Below, piece after piece: positions 11,204 to 21,172 of a stretch of DNA of 27,513 nucleotides. This DNA is from a virus: positions 1 through 27,513 of the IMG/VR virus record IMGVR_UViG_3300031951_000989. One strand, written 5' to 3'. The position numbers and the translations under genes were made by a program. The notes beneath the pieces are model-generated. The model had not been told where the DNA came from. It saw only the letters and a list, made by a program, of their open reading frames with translations, and made no database searches. Within the stretch, counting starts at the first letter, position 1; every line of letters starts with the position of its first letter.

Positions 11204-13072
11204 TTGGGTCGTAAGCCAGGGGTACAAAACATCCCTAAGGATGCCGCCCAGAAGCAGGTCTTAGAATTACTAGCCCAAGGCTCTACCGTAGTAGATGCTA
11301 TGAAGGCTGTGGGTAGGAACGATGTTACCTTCCGCCAATGGTCAATGGCAGACCCTGACTTTAAGGATAAAGCCGACAAGGCTCGCCTATCTGGCAAAGG
11401 TGTCAAATCAGACCTAGCCAATCTTAAGGATATAACCTTTGAGGAGTTCTCAGAGCAATTCCTAGAGACTAAACTTTTTGACCATCACCTATCATGGGTA
11501 GATTTAATTGAGGGTAAGGAACCAAGATTCCTACACCCTGCTATGACCTATGAAAAGGCTGCTACCAATCGTGTACTTATTAACGTACCGCCAGAGCATG
11601 CTAAGTCAACAGTACTTACAATCAACTACGTTACCTACCGTTTAGCAGTAGACCCTAACGTTAGAATCATTATTGTATCAAAGACGCAAGGTATGGCACG
11701 TAAGTTCCTATCTGCAATTAAGACAAGATTAAGTCATCCTAACTGGACCAAACTCCAGGTGTCCTTTGGACCTAACGGTGGCTACAAAGCAGATTCACCA
11801 ACCTGGTCAGCCGACATGATTTACTTGGGCGCAGGACGTGACTCAGGTGAGAAGGACCCAACTGTTCAAGCATTAGGATTCGGGTCACAGATTTATGGTG
11901 CTCGTGCTGACCTGATTATCCTTGACGATGTGGTGATGAACGCAAATGCCCATGAGTGGGAGAAGCAAATTGAATGGCTTCAAAAAGAAGTTATCACCCG
12001 CCTAGGGCGGCACGGTAAACTGCTTATTGTAGGAACCCGTGTCGCACCTATAGATTTATATAAGATGATTCGAGATGGCGACCAATGGACAGGTGGCAAA
12101 TCTCCATTTACATATATGGCTATGCCATCAGTATTAGAATTTGATGAGAACCCAAAGAACTGGAAAACACTTTGGCCTTGGACAGACAGGGCAGAAGGAG
12201 ACAAGGACGAACCTAATGAGCAAGGACTATATCCCAAATGGGATGGACCTTCGCTTTTTACAAGGCGGTCTGAAGTGGCTCCGTCAGTCTGGGCTATGGT
12301 CTACCAACAAGAAGACGTCCAATCCGACTCCATCTTCTCGCCAACAATTGTTGCAGGATGTGTTAACGGTATGCGAAAGCGTGGACCGCTTAGAAAAGAC
12401 ACGGCGGGACATCCCAAGAACATAGATTCAACCTATACCATTATTGGCTTTGACCCTGCGGTAACGGGACGTTCTGCTTTCGTAGCAGTATCTTATAATC
12501 GTGCAGATGGAAAAATTTACGTTTTGGATTGCGTCAATATGGTTGACCCTTCCCCACAGAAGGAAAACGCTCTTATTAAAGAGTGGGTGGAAAGATTTAA
12601 GCCACAAGAGTTTAGGGTTGAAATTAACGCCCACCAGAAGTACTATGCTATGGATACAGAGTTGCGTGATTACCTAGCATCCTATGGATGTCAACTTAAC
12701 TCACACTTTACTGGCAAAAACAAATGGGATGTTGGATTTGGTGTAGCATCTATGGCAAGCCTTTTCGGCTCAGCCAGGGATGGTAGATTCCAAGATAACA
12801 ACCTAATAGAGTTACCTTCTAATGAAGGCTCTGAGGGTCTTAAGTCTTTAGTACAGCAACTTATTATTTGGAAGCCTGATACTAAGAACCCTACCGACTG
12901 TGTAATGGCCTTATGGTTTGCCGTTATCCGTTGTAGAGAACTTATGCAAACATCAAGCAGGATTGGTCAATACCAGAATAACAGATGGGCTACTAGGGCG
13001 CAAAAGTCCAATAGAGGTTCACTTAATTTAGACGAAGCCTTTGCAGAGCAATGGCAAGAAACTTACGGATAG
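11204..13072 (+). CDS. terL: Terminase large subunit
   Basis: About 622 residues. The N-terminal part contains a short helix-turn-helix-like segment (VVDAMKAVGRNDVTFRQW). The ATPase has NVPPEHAKST as Walker A near residue 130, then LIILDDVV as Walker B near 237 and a coupling segment LLIVGTRVAP. The nuclease starts with IIGFDPAVTG near residue 414, with later acidic residues in RVEINAH and DCVMALW. The enzyme cuts concatemers and pumps DNA into the prohead. No ATG is available: TTG 11204 follows GGGGG by five bases and is preferred over TTG 11192. The first gene of the rightward head module. Confidence 0.9.
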   Translation: MGRKPGVQNIPKDAAQKQVLELLAQGSTVVDAMKAVGRNDVTFRQWSMADPDFKDKADKARLSGKGVKSDLANLKDITFEEFSEQFLETKLFDHHLSWVDLIEGKEPRFLHPAMTYEKAATNRVLINVPPEHAKSTVLTINYVTYRLAVDPNVRIIIVSKTQGMARKFLSAIKTRLSHPNWTKLQVSFGPNGGYKADSPTWSADMIYLGAGRDSGEKDPTVQALGFGSQIYGARADLIILDDVVMNANAHEWEKQIEWLQKEVITRLGRHGKLLIVGTRVAPIDLYKMIRDGDQWTGGKSPFTYMAMPSVLEFDENPKNWKTLWPWTDRAEGDKDEPNEQGLYPKWDGPSLFTRRSEVAPSVWAMVYQQEDVQSDSIFSPTIVAGCVNGMRKRGPLRKDTAGHPKNIDSTYTIIGFDPAVTGRSAFVAVSYNRADGKIYVLDCVNMVDPSPQKENALIKEWVERFKPQEFRVEINAHQKYYAMDTELRDYLASYGCQLNSHFTGKNKWDVGFGVASMASLFGSARDGRFQDNNLIELPSNEGSEGLKSLVQQLIIWKPDTKNPTDCVMALWFAVIRCRELMQTSSRIGQYQNNRWATRAQKSNRGSLNLDEAFAEQWQETYG

Positions 13073-13079
13073 GAAACTA

Positions 13080-14852
13080 ATGGCATTAACAATTGAACAG
13101 ATATCGGCACGAGTACAATCGTTACGTTATCGAAACAGCGAAAGAGATGCCCGTAATCTTGACGTTCTTGCTGTTCGTAAAGGAAAAATTGCCGAAGTCT
13201 ATCCTGACTTCTTTCCAGATGGTGTAGATGCTAATGTCGTTGCAAATTTTATTGATATCGTTGCCAGGGACCTTTCGGAGGTTATGGCGCCTCTTCCAGC
13301 GGTTAACTGCTCAGCCGCTAATCAGGTCAGTGACCGTGCTCGTACTTTTGCCGATAAGCGTACTCGTATTGCTAGTAATTATTTTTCGCACTCAGACCTC
13401 TCAGTCCAAATGTACTCAGGAGCAGACTGGTATATAACCTACGGCTTCGTTCCATTTGTTATAGAGTTAGATGATGAGGCAAAACTTCCTCGTATCCGCA
13501 TAGAGAACCCAATTGGTGCGTATCCAGAGTTTGACCGTTATGGACGATGTGTAGCATTTGCAAAACGCTATACAATGACACTTGGCGAGTTAGTAGCACA
13601 ATTCCCAGAGTATGACAACATACTACTTGGCGGAATGGGATATAAGCAAGACCTAAATGGTCAAGTAGAAATTATTCGCTACTACGATAAAGACCAATCA
13701 GTTGTATATGTTCCAGCAAAAGATAATTTAATTTTATCACAAGCCAAGAATCCTCTTGGTAAGATGATGATAGTTGTAGCACGTAAACCATCTATTGATG
13801 GTGACCTACGTGGACAGTTTGATGATGTACTTGGAATTCAATTACTCCGCAACCGTTTCGCCTTATTGGCAATGGAAGCAGCGGAGAAATCAGTACAGGC
13901 ACCAATTGTACTTCCACAAGATGTACAAGAACTCCAGTTGGGTGGCGATGCGGTTATCCGTACTGCCAACCCAGCGGGTGTTCGACGTGTGGAACTTACA
14001 CTACCACAAGGCGCATTTACAGAACAGAATTTACTTAACCAAGAACTTAGAGTTGGTGCTCGTTATCCAGAAGGACGTACTGGAAACATTGATGCATCTA
14101 TCGTTACTGGTCAAGGTGTACAGGCTCTTATGGGAGCATTTGATACACAGGTTAAATCAGCCCAAGCAATCTTTGCAGCAGCACTACGTGATGTTATTGG
14201 TATCTGTTTTGAAATTGATGAAACAATCTTCCCAGAAGAAAAAACTATTCGTGGTGTAGATTCAGGTTCACCATATGAAATCACATACAAGCCAACTAAA
14301 GACATCAAAAACGATTACTCAGCAGATGTCCGTTACGGAATGCTTGCTGGTCTTAACCCAGCCCAAGGTCTTATCTTTATGCTACAGGCTCTTGGAGGCA
14401 AGTTAATCTCTAAGGATATGGCTATGCGTGAGTTGCCATTTACTGTTAACGTAACACAGGAACTTGAGAAAATTGAAATTGAAGATATGAGAGCAGCATT
14501 ACTAGGTTCTCTAACCGCTTATACACAAGCAATACCACAGATGGCTACGCAGGGACAGGATGCTTCTGAAGTCGTAAGAAAGATTGCTGCCGTAATCAAA
14601 GCACGCCAAAAGGGACAAGCATTGGAAGATGCTATTGAGGCTACCTTTGCTCCACAGCAACAAGTTCCTCCTGCTGAGGCCCCTAGCACTATGGTTGAGC
14701 AAACGTCCCCTGCTCCCGCTGGCGCACCAGTAGGAGGTCCTCCTCAAGGTGAACCAATGACTGCACCAACTGCACCACCAGATATTCAAACAATTCTTTC
14801 AAGTTTAACCGCAAGTGGAAAAGCAGGCGGAAGAGTAGTAACTAAGGCCTAA
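13080..14852 (+). CDS. Portal protein
   Basis: 590 residues from ATG 13080, with AGGAAAC upstream. A longer TTG frame from 13041 lies within the terminase end and is not needed. Position directly after the terminase, size, and the segments YITYGFVPFVIELD, NRFALLAMEAAEKS, TGQGVQALMGAFDTQVKSAQ and the long Gln/Pro/Ala tail (residues 510-560) fit a phage portal. Twelve copies would form the head vertex ring through which DNA enters. Family assignment rests on context and general pattern. Confidence 0.75.
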   Translation: MALTIEQISARVQSLRYRNSERDARNLDVLAVRKGKIAEVYPDFFPDGVDANVVANFIDIVARDLSEVMAPLPAVNCSAANQVSDRARTFADKRTRIASNYFSHSDLSVQMYSGADWYITYGFVPFVIELDDEAKLPRIRIENPIGAYPEFDRYGRCVAFAKRYTMTLGELVAQFPEYDNILLGGMGYKQDLNGQVEIIRYYDKDQSVVYVPAKDNLILSQAKNPLGKMMIVVARKPSIDGDLRGQFDDVLGIQLLRNRFALLAMEAAEKSVQAPIVLPQDVQELQLGGDAVIRTANPAGVRRVELTLPQGAFTEQNLLNQELRVGARYPEGRTGNIDASIVTGQGVQALMGAFDTQVKSAQAIFAAALRDVIGICFEIDETIFPEEKTIRGVDSGSPYEITYKPTKDIKNDYSADVRYGMLAGLNPAQGLIFMLQALGGKLISKDMAMRELPFTVNVTQELEKIEIEDMRAALLGSLTAYTQAIPQMATQGQDASEVVRKIAAVIKARQKGQALEDAIEATFAPQQQVPPAEAPSTMVEQTSPAPAGAPVGGPPQGEPMTAPTAPPDIQTILSSLTASGKAGGRVVTKA

Positions 14853-14869
14853 CAACTAAGTAGGGGACA

Positions 14870-15412
14870 ATGACAACGATTATAGGAATAGAACATAAAG
14901 ACCGCTGTTTCATAGTTGCTGACAGTCAGACTACTGATGCTGATGGTAGAATTTATTCTCATCCTGAAGTTAAGAAGATTTCTGAGAATGGAATGTTTTT
15001 AATTGCTGGTTCTGGAGAAACACTTCCTTGCGATATTGCACAACATATCTGGGAACCACCAGTTCCAACTAAGCAAGACAGAGAAGATTTATATCATTTT
15101 ATGATTGTGAAGGCTATGCCTTCTTTGCGTAAGTGTATGGCAGAGAATGGTTATAACTTTGAAGAAGATACAAAAGAAAATAGATTTCAATTTATTATGG
15201 CTGTTGGTGGAGAGATATTTGATGTCGACCAAGAGTTATCAATAAGCAAATCTGCAGATGGAGTATACGCTGCAGGCTCTGGTGCTACATACGCACTAGG
15301 CGCTCTATATGCTGGAGCAGATGCATACGAAGCAATGGAAATTGCATCTAAACTTACAGCATTTACAGCAGGTCCATATATATCAAAAGAACAACCTAGA
15401 AAAATTAAGTAG
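14870..15412 (+). CDS. Proteasome-like Ntn-hydrolase, probable prohead protease
   Basis: 180 residues starting MTTIIGIEHKDRCFIVADSQTT. After Met removal, Thr would be the N-terminal nucleophile. D18 and K36 (in EVKKI) align with the Asp17 and Lys33 of 20S proteasome beta subunits and HslV, and YAAGSGATYALGALYAGA matches the beta-subunit Gly-Ser-Gly segment. The family cuts peptides using N-terminal Thr. Its place between portal and a capsid-assembly region suggests it matures the scaffold or capsid proteins. SD AGGGGACA precedes ATG. It lacks a propeptide, as HslV does. Confidence 0.75.
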   Translation: MTTIIGIEHKDRCFIVADSQTTDADGRIYSHPEVKKISENGMFLIAGSGETLPCDIAQHIWEPPVPTKQDREDLYHFMIVKAMPSLRKCMAENGYNFEEDTKENRFQFIMAVGGEIFDVDQELSISKSADGVYAAGSGATYALGALYAGADAYEAMEIASKLTAFTAGPYISKEQPRKIK

Positions 15413-15420
15413 GAGGAACT

Positions 15421-15852
15421 ATGGCAGAGAACAGAGGCGGGTACCGCCCAACTGCACCACAGAACAATCCTGCAAATGTATCAGCAACTGGTGGAGCGGG
15501 ACAATCAGGAACACAACCTGCACGTTACATTTCAGGCCTTCCATATGGTGAAGGACAGACAACTATGGCACAACAACAAAGTGCGCCAATGGCTGGACCA
15601 AATAAACCTTCTTCATCAAATGCAAATCCTCTTGCTGCTATGATGCCACCTATTACACCTTTAACTGCCCCTACCGAGAGAGCAGATGAACCATTAACTG
15701 CTGGTATGGATTTTGGTGCAGGCCCAGGAAGTGAAGCACTTAACTTACCTCGTGAACGTTCATTGTCTGAGGTTCTTGCGTCAATGATTGATATTGACCC
15801 TACGGGAGAAGTACAAGACCTTTATAACTTTGTTGCCTCACGAGGTCTTTAA
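15421..15852 (+). CDS. Disordered head-region protein, unknown
   Basis: 143 residues with AGGAGGAACT before the start. Residues 1-100 are low-complexity (Gly, Pro, Ala, Gln, Asn) and likely disordered. Residues 110-143 (SLSEVLASMIDIDPTGEVQD, then NFVASRGL) form a short helical end. Stop and the next start overlap (TAATG). Position in the head module suggests a structural or assembly role. No family recognised. Confidence 0.6.
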   Translation: MAENRGGYRPTAPQNNPANVSATGGAGQSGTQPARYISGLPYGEGQTTMAQQQSAPMAGPNKPSSSNANPLAAMMPPITPLTAPTERADEPLTAGMDFGAGPGSEALNLPRERSLSEVLASMIDIDPTGEVQDLYNFVASRGL

Positions 15853-18800
15853 TGGCCGAGAAGGACAAACCGTTAACTAAAATTGCTGAGTCTTCTCCTG
15901 GTATAGCAACTGCTGTTGCCCAGAAGGCTCTTCCAAAGAATGAAGTTAATCAACTTGCTGCAATGGTTGAACTACGCAACAAGCACAATGAATTAACATC
16001 ACTTTCCCAAGCAGATGCTTATAAAAAGTTTCAGGCTATGGACAAGGTTACTCGTGATGCTCTGACATCAATCTATAGTCCAAAGTATGCTAAAGAAGAT
16101 AAAAGTTTTTTAGGAAATATTCTATCCTCTGTTAAGAGCGCTGTTTGGTATGGTGGCGGAACTACAGCAATTGATGCCGTTAAGAATCTTTCAACATTTA
16201 GTCCATTGGGTGGACTTGAGGCTGCTCGTAAAGCGGTTGTTGGTGGCGTAAAAGGTTTATACAATGAATTTACAGAGACTGAAGTTGGTGGCAAGACTGC
16301 TACTAAAGTTGAAAAGGGACTAGAACTTTTAGTACGCCCTCAAGAGAAGTTAATTAAGCAACCTTATATGGCTGCTAGTTTAGCGGCTGCTGAGGGTGAG
16401 AACGCAATTAAAGCCCAACTTAGATATACTGTAGAAGGATTTAAAGAATTACTTCCTGGCGGAGAAGATGCTCTTCCAACAGATGATTCTACAACATGGA
16501 GAAAATATTGGGAGCAGGCTGCTGCACCAAATAGAGTATTTGACGAAAAAGCAGTTGCTGAGTTTAATAAAGATTTAACTCCCGCTGCTTCATATGTTGG
16601 TAGATTACTTGCTTCTAAAGAAGACTTAATTGAGAATTTTGAGCAATATCAAGATAACCCTGGAGTTTTAGATTTAATCAATCGTTATGTAAGTGGCGAC
16701 GAAGCAGCACTTAAAGAAGTTTCTAATGCTGTAGCAAGATTTGAAAAATCTAAACTAAGTCCTGGACGTGATGCTGCCCGTGCAATAATTTCATTATTAC
16801 CTCACGAGTATGAGCAAGCAGTTTTAGGTGATGGAAAAGCAAGAGCATTATTTAGTGCTATCTCTGCACCAATTGATTTTACTGTAACTTTTGCTCTTGA
16901 CCCATTAATTATTGGTGGTAAAATAAATCGTGGACTAATGGTTGCCAAATATGGATTTATCAAAGTTGGCGAAGGCACTATTCCTCTTGAGCAAGCGTTT
17001 ACAAGGGTTAAGGTTCGCAATTATTGGGACGAAGCAGGAAAGTTAATTGAAACATTCCGTAATGGAGATTTACCAACTAAGGCTCAAGCCCTTAATCGTT
17101 TACAAGATAGATTTCCCGAAATCAATATTAATGTAGTTAATGATTTGGCTAAAGCCGATGTTCGCAACGCTGATGATGCTCTAACATACTTTAGAAATGG
17201 TGAACGTTTTACGGCAATTTTATCAGGTAATACTGGAATTGCTGGTAAAGATACCCTTGTACCATACATGAGTCGCACTCGTGCTGCAAACAGTTGGTTC
17301 AAAGATATAGTTGCTAATACTTTAGGAACTAAGCGTTATTCGGCACTTGATGTAACTAAAACTCAAGAAGAATTTATTAAACAATTTTCTTTAGACCCAT
17401 TAGTTTGGGCAAAGAAAATAGGGTTTGAAGAAACTAGTATCCCTAAGGTATATACATTAAAAGACAAGTCAACACTTGCTAAAATTGATAGAGTAGTTCG
17501 TGCATTTGCAATCGCACCAGTAAATGAACGAATCATTAGCATTAGTGATGCTTCTAGCGCAACTCAAATTTTTAGATTAGCACGAACAGTTCTTGACAAA
17601 ACATCTGCTGGCCAAATGCGGGCCATTTGGTTAAATGCTAGTGAGGGTGACCGTCTTCTTATATTTAAGGGCTTACTTAAAACATTAGGTAATGGTATGG
17701 GACTTAACCTATCTAATGAGGGTAGACTTGCTCTTTCTAAACTTGATGACATGTCAAAAGAACTTTATTCACCAAGCCAAAGTTCTGTTGATGTAGGCGA
17801 CCTTGCAGATGTTCTTAGAACAATAAAAGGTGGCTCTGCACTTACTACACCTAAAGGTGTACGTAAAAAAGTGCAAGAGGCTCTTACTACAGCAAATGCA
17901 GAAGGCAAGGCTGTCCGCCTTATTGCTTCTGTAAACGCTAAGATTGCTGAGTATACTCAACGCTCTAAAGCACTTAAGGCTGATAAGGCAGATGCACTTG
18001 CTGTTGGAGACCTAGACCGTGTTAATGCAATTGATGATGAACTTAAAATTGTTTCTGCAAGACTTGGTAGAGAATTAAAAACTAAAAAAGAACTTAAAGG
18101 CAAAATTAAAGAAATTGAAGTCAATCAAATTGACGATGTGGCGACTGCCGATAACATATTCTTAGATACATTTAATGCTGGTCAAACTTTAGATGGTACG
18201 CCTCGTGCTATCCGTCAGTACCAATTAAGCGATTATCGTTCATTGCCTGACTTTACAGAGTGGCGTGAGATAGCAAAACGTGGCGGAATTTTTACTTCTC
18301 TATTTGGCAAAGCCACCAACAGTGTTTGGAGCAAAGGGCTTGCTGATGGATGGTCTTTCTTAAACCTTTATCCACGTCTTGGACTTCGTTCTTCAGTAGA
18401 AGAACTTGGCATGTTTGGTGTAATTGCTGGAGCAGAAGGCTTTGGAAATTATCTAAAAGGACGTCGTGCGTCTCGAGCAATTCGTGCTGCAAGACCTGCT
18501 GGAATAAAAACAACCGTTCTTGGAAACCAAAAAGAAGATAGAAACCTAGGATTTATTTACAATAACGTATATAAAATTTTTGGAAGACATTATAGCAAAG
18601 AGCAACAAATTGCAATGCAGGATAATCCAGTAATGATTAATAAAGCAGTTGCACATTCTATGCTTTTAAGTAAATTTAAACCTTCTTTTCTTAACACACA
18701 AGATGGCATAAATACAGCCAAGTGGGCTGGAGACTTTGCAGAGTTTGAAGGATATAAAGTTCTTGATGAACTTAATGGAGCAACCGTTAAGGCAGAGCGT

Positions 18801-21170
18801 CCATATACTGAAGCAGAAGAAATGGCTAAGTCATTAAAAGAGTTTGGTCCATCTGTAAGATTCAATGTGCAAAATCAAGAGGCTTTAAAGGGACTTTCTT
18901 TCAAAGGTGAGTTCAGCGAGTTTTCAAGCATGAACGATAAAGCGGTTTTTCACTGGTTATTTGAACTTAATAATACAGTTGGACGTCCAAATGGTCAATT
19001 TGGAAATATTGTTCTGTGGAATATTGGCAAGAAACAAGATGTAGTAATTAATAAACTTGTTGATTACATTAAAGGTCCAGGAAATGATATTGCTAGGAAG
19101 TTTGCAATATATGCAGAACAAGGCGCCGAAAGTTTAGCAGCACATATCTATGCTGATGCATCATACGCATTAAGAGATTTTTCTGGCCGTATTAATATGG
19201 AATTAGTAACCGCTATTCGCAATAAGGGTGGCATGGACAATTTTACTATTGATGATTTAGTAAAAATATCAAAAGATAAACCTTATTCTCGTCCAGAAAC
19301 TCTTATGGGCAGAGAAATTGTTCCGTTAACTGGAAAAAATGCTCCAGAAATAATATACAGAACAATTAACTCTGGTTATGGTTGGATGGGTAAGCAAATT
19401 GCTTTGCTTGACAGAGAACCAATTACTCTTGCAAACTATTTTATGTTCCGCAAGCAATTAATGAAAACAGAAGCAAATACCAAAAAGAGCCTTATGGCTA
19501 ATAATCTTGGTGAAGAAGGTGCTGATTCGATAGCACGTGCTTCTGCACATGAGACCGCAATGAACCTTGCTCGTAACAGAACATTAGGATTCGTTGATAA
19601 TGGCGATGTTCGTACTAATTTGGCTTATAGCCTACGTACACTTGGTCGTTACTATCGTGCAACTGAAGATTTTTATCGCCGTGCTGGACGTTTAGTTAAA
19701 TACGAAAAGCGTGGACTGGTACGTCTTGCAATCCTTAACCAGACATTTGAAGATTCTGGATTTATCCATGAGGATGACAAAGGCCAGAAGTATTTTACCT
19801 ACCCAGGTGATGACCTATTTGCAGGCGCAATTGTTAGAACTTTATCATTAATGGGATTAACATCCTATACTCCAATGCCAGTTAATTTTGGCGGATATGT
19901 AAAGATGTTAACACCATCTCTGGACCCTGAGTTTTGGAACCCAACTCTTTCTAACCCATTAGCATCACTTGCTGTAGATGCTATGACTAACCTACCATTC
20001 ATTGGTGAATATATAAAGGGTTACGAACAAAGCATAACTGGTACATTAAATCCAGATGCTCCAGCCTGGGAAAAAATAGCACCAGCAAATGTTAGACGTG
20101 CCTATAATTATCTTGCTGGTTCAACTGAAAACAGCGAATCAAGATTTTCATCTGCAGTGAAATCAATCAAGTTGTTGGTATCGACTGGTAATGGTCCAAC
20201 GAATGCAAAAGACCTTCAATCATTCTATGAGAATGTAGCAATCCAAGCCAGAAATATTGATGCTGTAAAGTTAATAATGGGTCAAGGTACAATTGCTTCA
20301 ATTCAAGCATTTGATACAAAAGAAATTCCAAAAGAACTTATTGATGCTGGTGTGTTTACCTGGGATTCTGAGTTCCAAAAGATGATGAAGAAATACGAAG
20401 GCCAACCAAATGCCTTAAATAAGGCTCTTGTTTCCTTTGCCAAACTTTATCCATCTAAATTAGTTTACACTAACTTTGCTAGAGATACTACAGGATTTGC
20501 TTCATTCCGTAAAACAATTGAGGCCGAAGATTTTGTTCGCAAGAATGAGAAGTTACTTATTGAACATAGAGATGCTGGTTCATTCTTTATCCCAGTAAGC
20601 GGAACCGTTGATTTAAGTTCATACTCTTATCTAAAGAGCAAAGGTTTTATATCTAACCAACCATTAAATCCAGCAGTTGCAGAGGGTAAAGAAAACTTTA
20701 TTCGTGAGGCTGCAACTACTGCTGCTAGGATGGCATATTACGCTTTAAATGATGAATTTAATCCTAAGATTCAAGCAGCAACTAATCCAAACGAAAAACG
20801 TTACTGGAGACAAGAGTTGGCAAGTCGTCAAAAAGGATTACTAACTGCATATCCATTATTAGGTGTTCAAATAACTCCTACTGGTGAGAGTAATAGACGC
20901 AGAGTTGAAGTAATCGATGATATGAAGGCTTTATTAAAGGCAGGCAAGGCCCCAAATAAGGCTCTCGGCGAAACTTTTGCTGCTATGATTACAGCATATG
21001 ATGATATGAATGCTACTCTTAGTAGAGTACAAGGTTCTTCAGATAGAGCAGATATATTTAAGCGTGATACTAGGGCTGACACCAAGGAACTGTTGGTTAA
21101 GTTGTCCCAGGATAACGAAAATGCAACAATATTCTATAACTCAATTCTTAGCCCTCTGATAGGAGATTAA
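15852..21170 (+). CDS. Giant 1772-residue virion or ejection-type protein
   Basis: The longest gene here, about a fifth of the window. No signal peptide or enzyme motif is obvious. Residues 1-250 contain Ala/Gly-rich amphipathic helices (GGGTTAIDAVKNL, EAARKAVVGGVKG), residues around 700-760 form a Lys/Glu coiled coil (LGRELKTKKELKGKIKEIE), and the middle and C-terminal parts are helical. Size and position between protease and capsid genes suggest an internal virion or DNA-ejection protein, like the large internal proteins of podoviruses. A polymerase or transglycosylase signature is not seen. Function is inference. Confidence 0.65.
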   Translation: MAEKDKPLTKIAESSPGIATAVAQKALPKNEVNQLAAMVELRNKHNELTSLSQADAYKKFQAMDKVTRDALTSIYSPKYAKEDKSFLGNILSSVKSAVWYGGGTTAIDAVKNLSTFSPLGGLEAARKAVVGGVKGLYNEFTETEVGGKTATKVEKGLELLVRPQEKLIKQPYMAASLAAAEGENAIKAQLRYTVEGFKELLPGGEDALPTDDSTTWRKYWEQAAAPNRVFDEKAVAEFNKDLTPAASYVGRLLASKEDLIENFEQYQDNPGVLDLINRYVSGDEAALKEVSNAVARFEKSKLSPGRDAARAIISLLPHEYEQAVLGDGKARALFSAISAPIDFTVTFALDPLIIGGKINRGLMVAKYGFIKVGEGTIPLEQAFTRVKVRNYWDEAGKLIETFRNGDLPTKAQALNRLQDRFPEININVVNDLAKADVRNADDALTYFRNGERFTAILSGNTGIAGKDTLVPYMSRTRAANSWFKDIVANTLGTKRYSALDVTKTQEEFIKQFSLDPLVWAKKIGFEETSIPKVYTLKDKSTLAKIDRVVRAFAIAPVNERIISISDASSATQIFRLARTVLDKTSAGQMRAIWLNASEGDRLLIFKGLLKTLGNGMGLNLSNEGRLALSKLDDMSKELYSPSQSSVDVGDLADVLRTIKGGSALTTPKGVRKKVQEALTTANAEGKAVRLIASVNAKIAEYTQRSKALKADKADALAVGDLDRVNAIDDELKIVSARLGRELKTKKELKGKIKEIEVNQIDDVATADNIFLDTFNAGQTLDGTPRAIRQYQLSDYRSLPDFTEWREIAKRGGIFTSLFGKATNSVWSKGLADGWSFLNLYPRLGLRSSVEELGMFGVIAGAEGFGNYLKGRRASRAIRAARPAGIKTTVLGNQKEDRNLGFIYNNVYKIFGRHYSKEQQIAMQDNPVMINKAVAHSMLLSKFKPSFLNTQDGINTAKWAGDFAEFEGYKVLDELNGATVKAERPYTEAEEMAKSLKEFGPSVRFNVQNQEALKGLSFKGEFSEFSSMNDKAVFHWLFELNNTVGRPNGQFGNIVLWNIGKKQDVVINKLVDYIKGPGNDIARKFAIYAEQGAESLAAHIYADASYALRDFSGRINMELVTAIRNKGGMDNFTIDDLVKISKDKPYSRPETLMGREIVPLTGKNAPEIIYRTINSGYGWMGKQIALLDREPITLANYFMFRKQLMKTEANTKKSLMANNLGEEGADSIARASAHETAMNLARNRTLGFVDNGDVRTNLAYSLRTLGRYYRATEDFYRRAGRLVKYEKRGLVRLAILNQTFEDSGFIHEDDKGQKYFTYPGDDLFAGAIVRTLSLMGLTSYTPMPVNFGGYVKMLTPSLDPEFWNPTLSNPLASLAVDAMTNLPFIGEYIKGYEQSITGTLNPDAPAWEKIAPANVRRAYNYLAGSTENSESRFSSAVKSIKLLVSTGNGPTNAKDLQSFYENVAIQARNIDAVKLIMGQGTIASIQAFDTKEIPKELIDAGVFTWDSEFQKMMKKYEGQPNALNKALVSFAKLYPSKLVYTNFARDTTGFASFRKTIEAEDFVRKNEKLLIEHRDAGSFFIPVSGTVDLSSYSYLKSKGFISNQPLNPAVAEGKENFIREAATTAARMAYYALNDEFNPKIQAATNPNEKRYWRQELASRQKGLLTAYPLLGVQITPTGESNRRRVEVIDDMKALLKAGKAPNKALGETFAAMITAYDDMNATLSRVQGSSDRADIFKRDTRADTKELLVKLSQDNENATIFYNSILSPLIGD

Positions 21171-21172
21171 TA

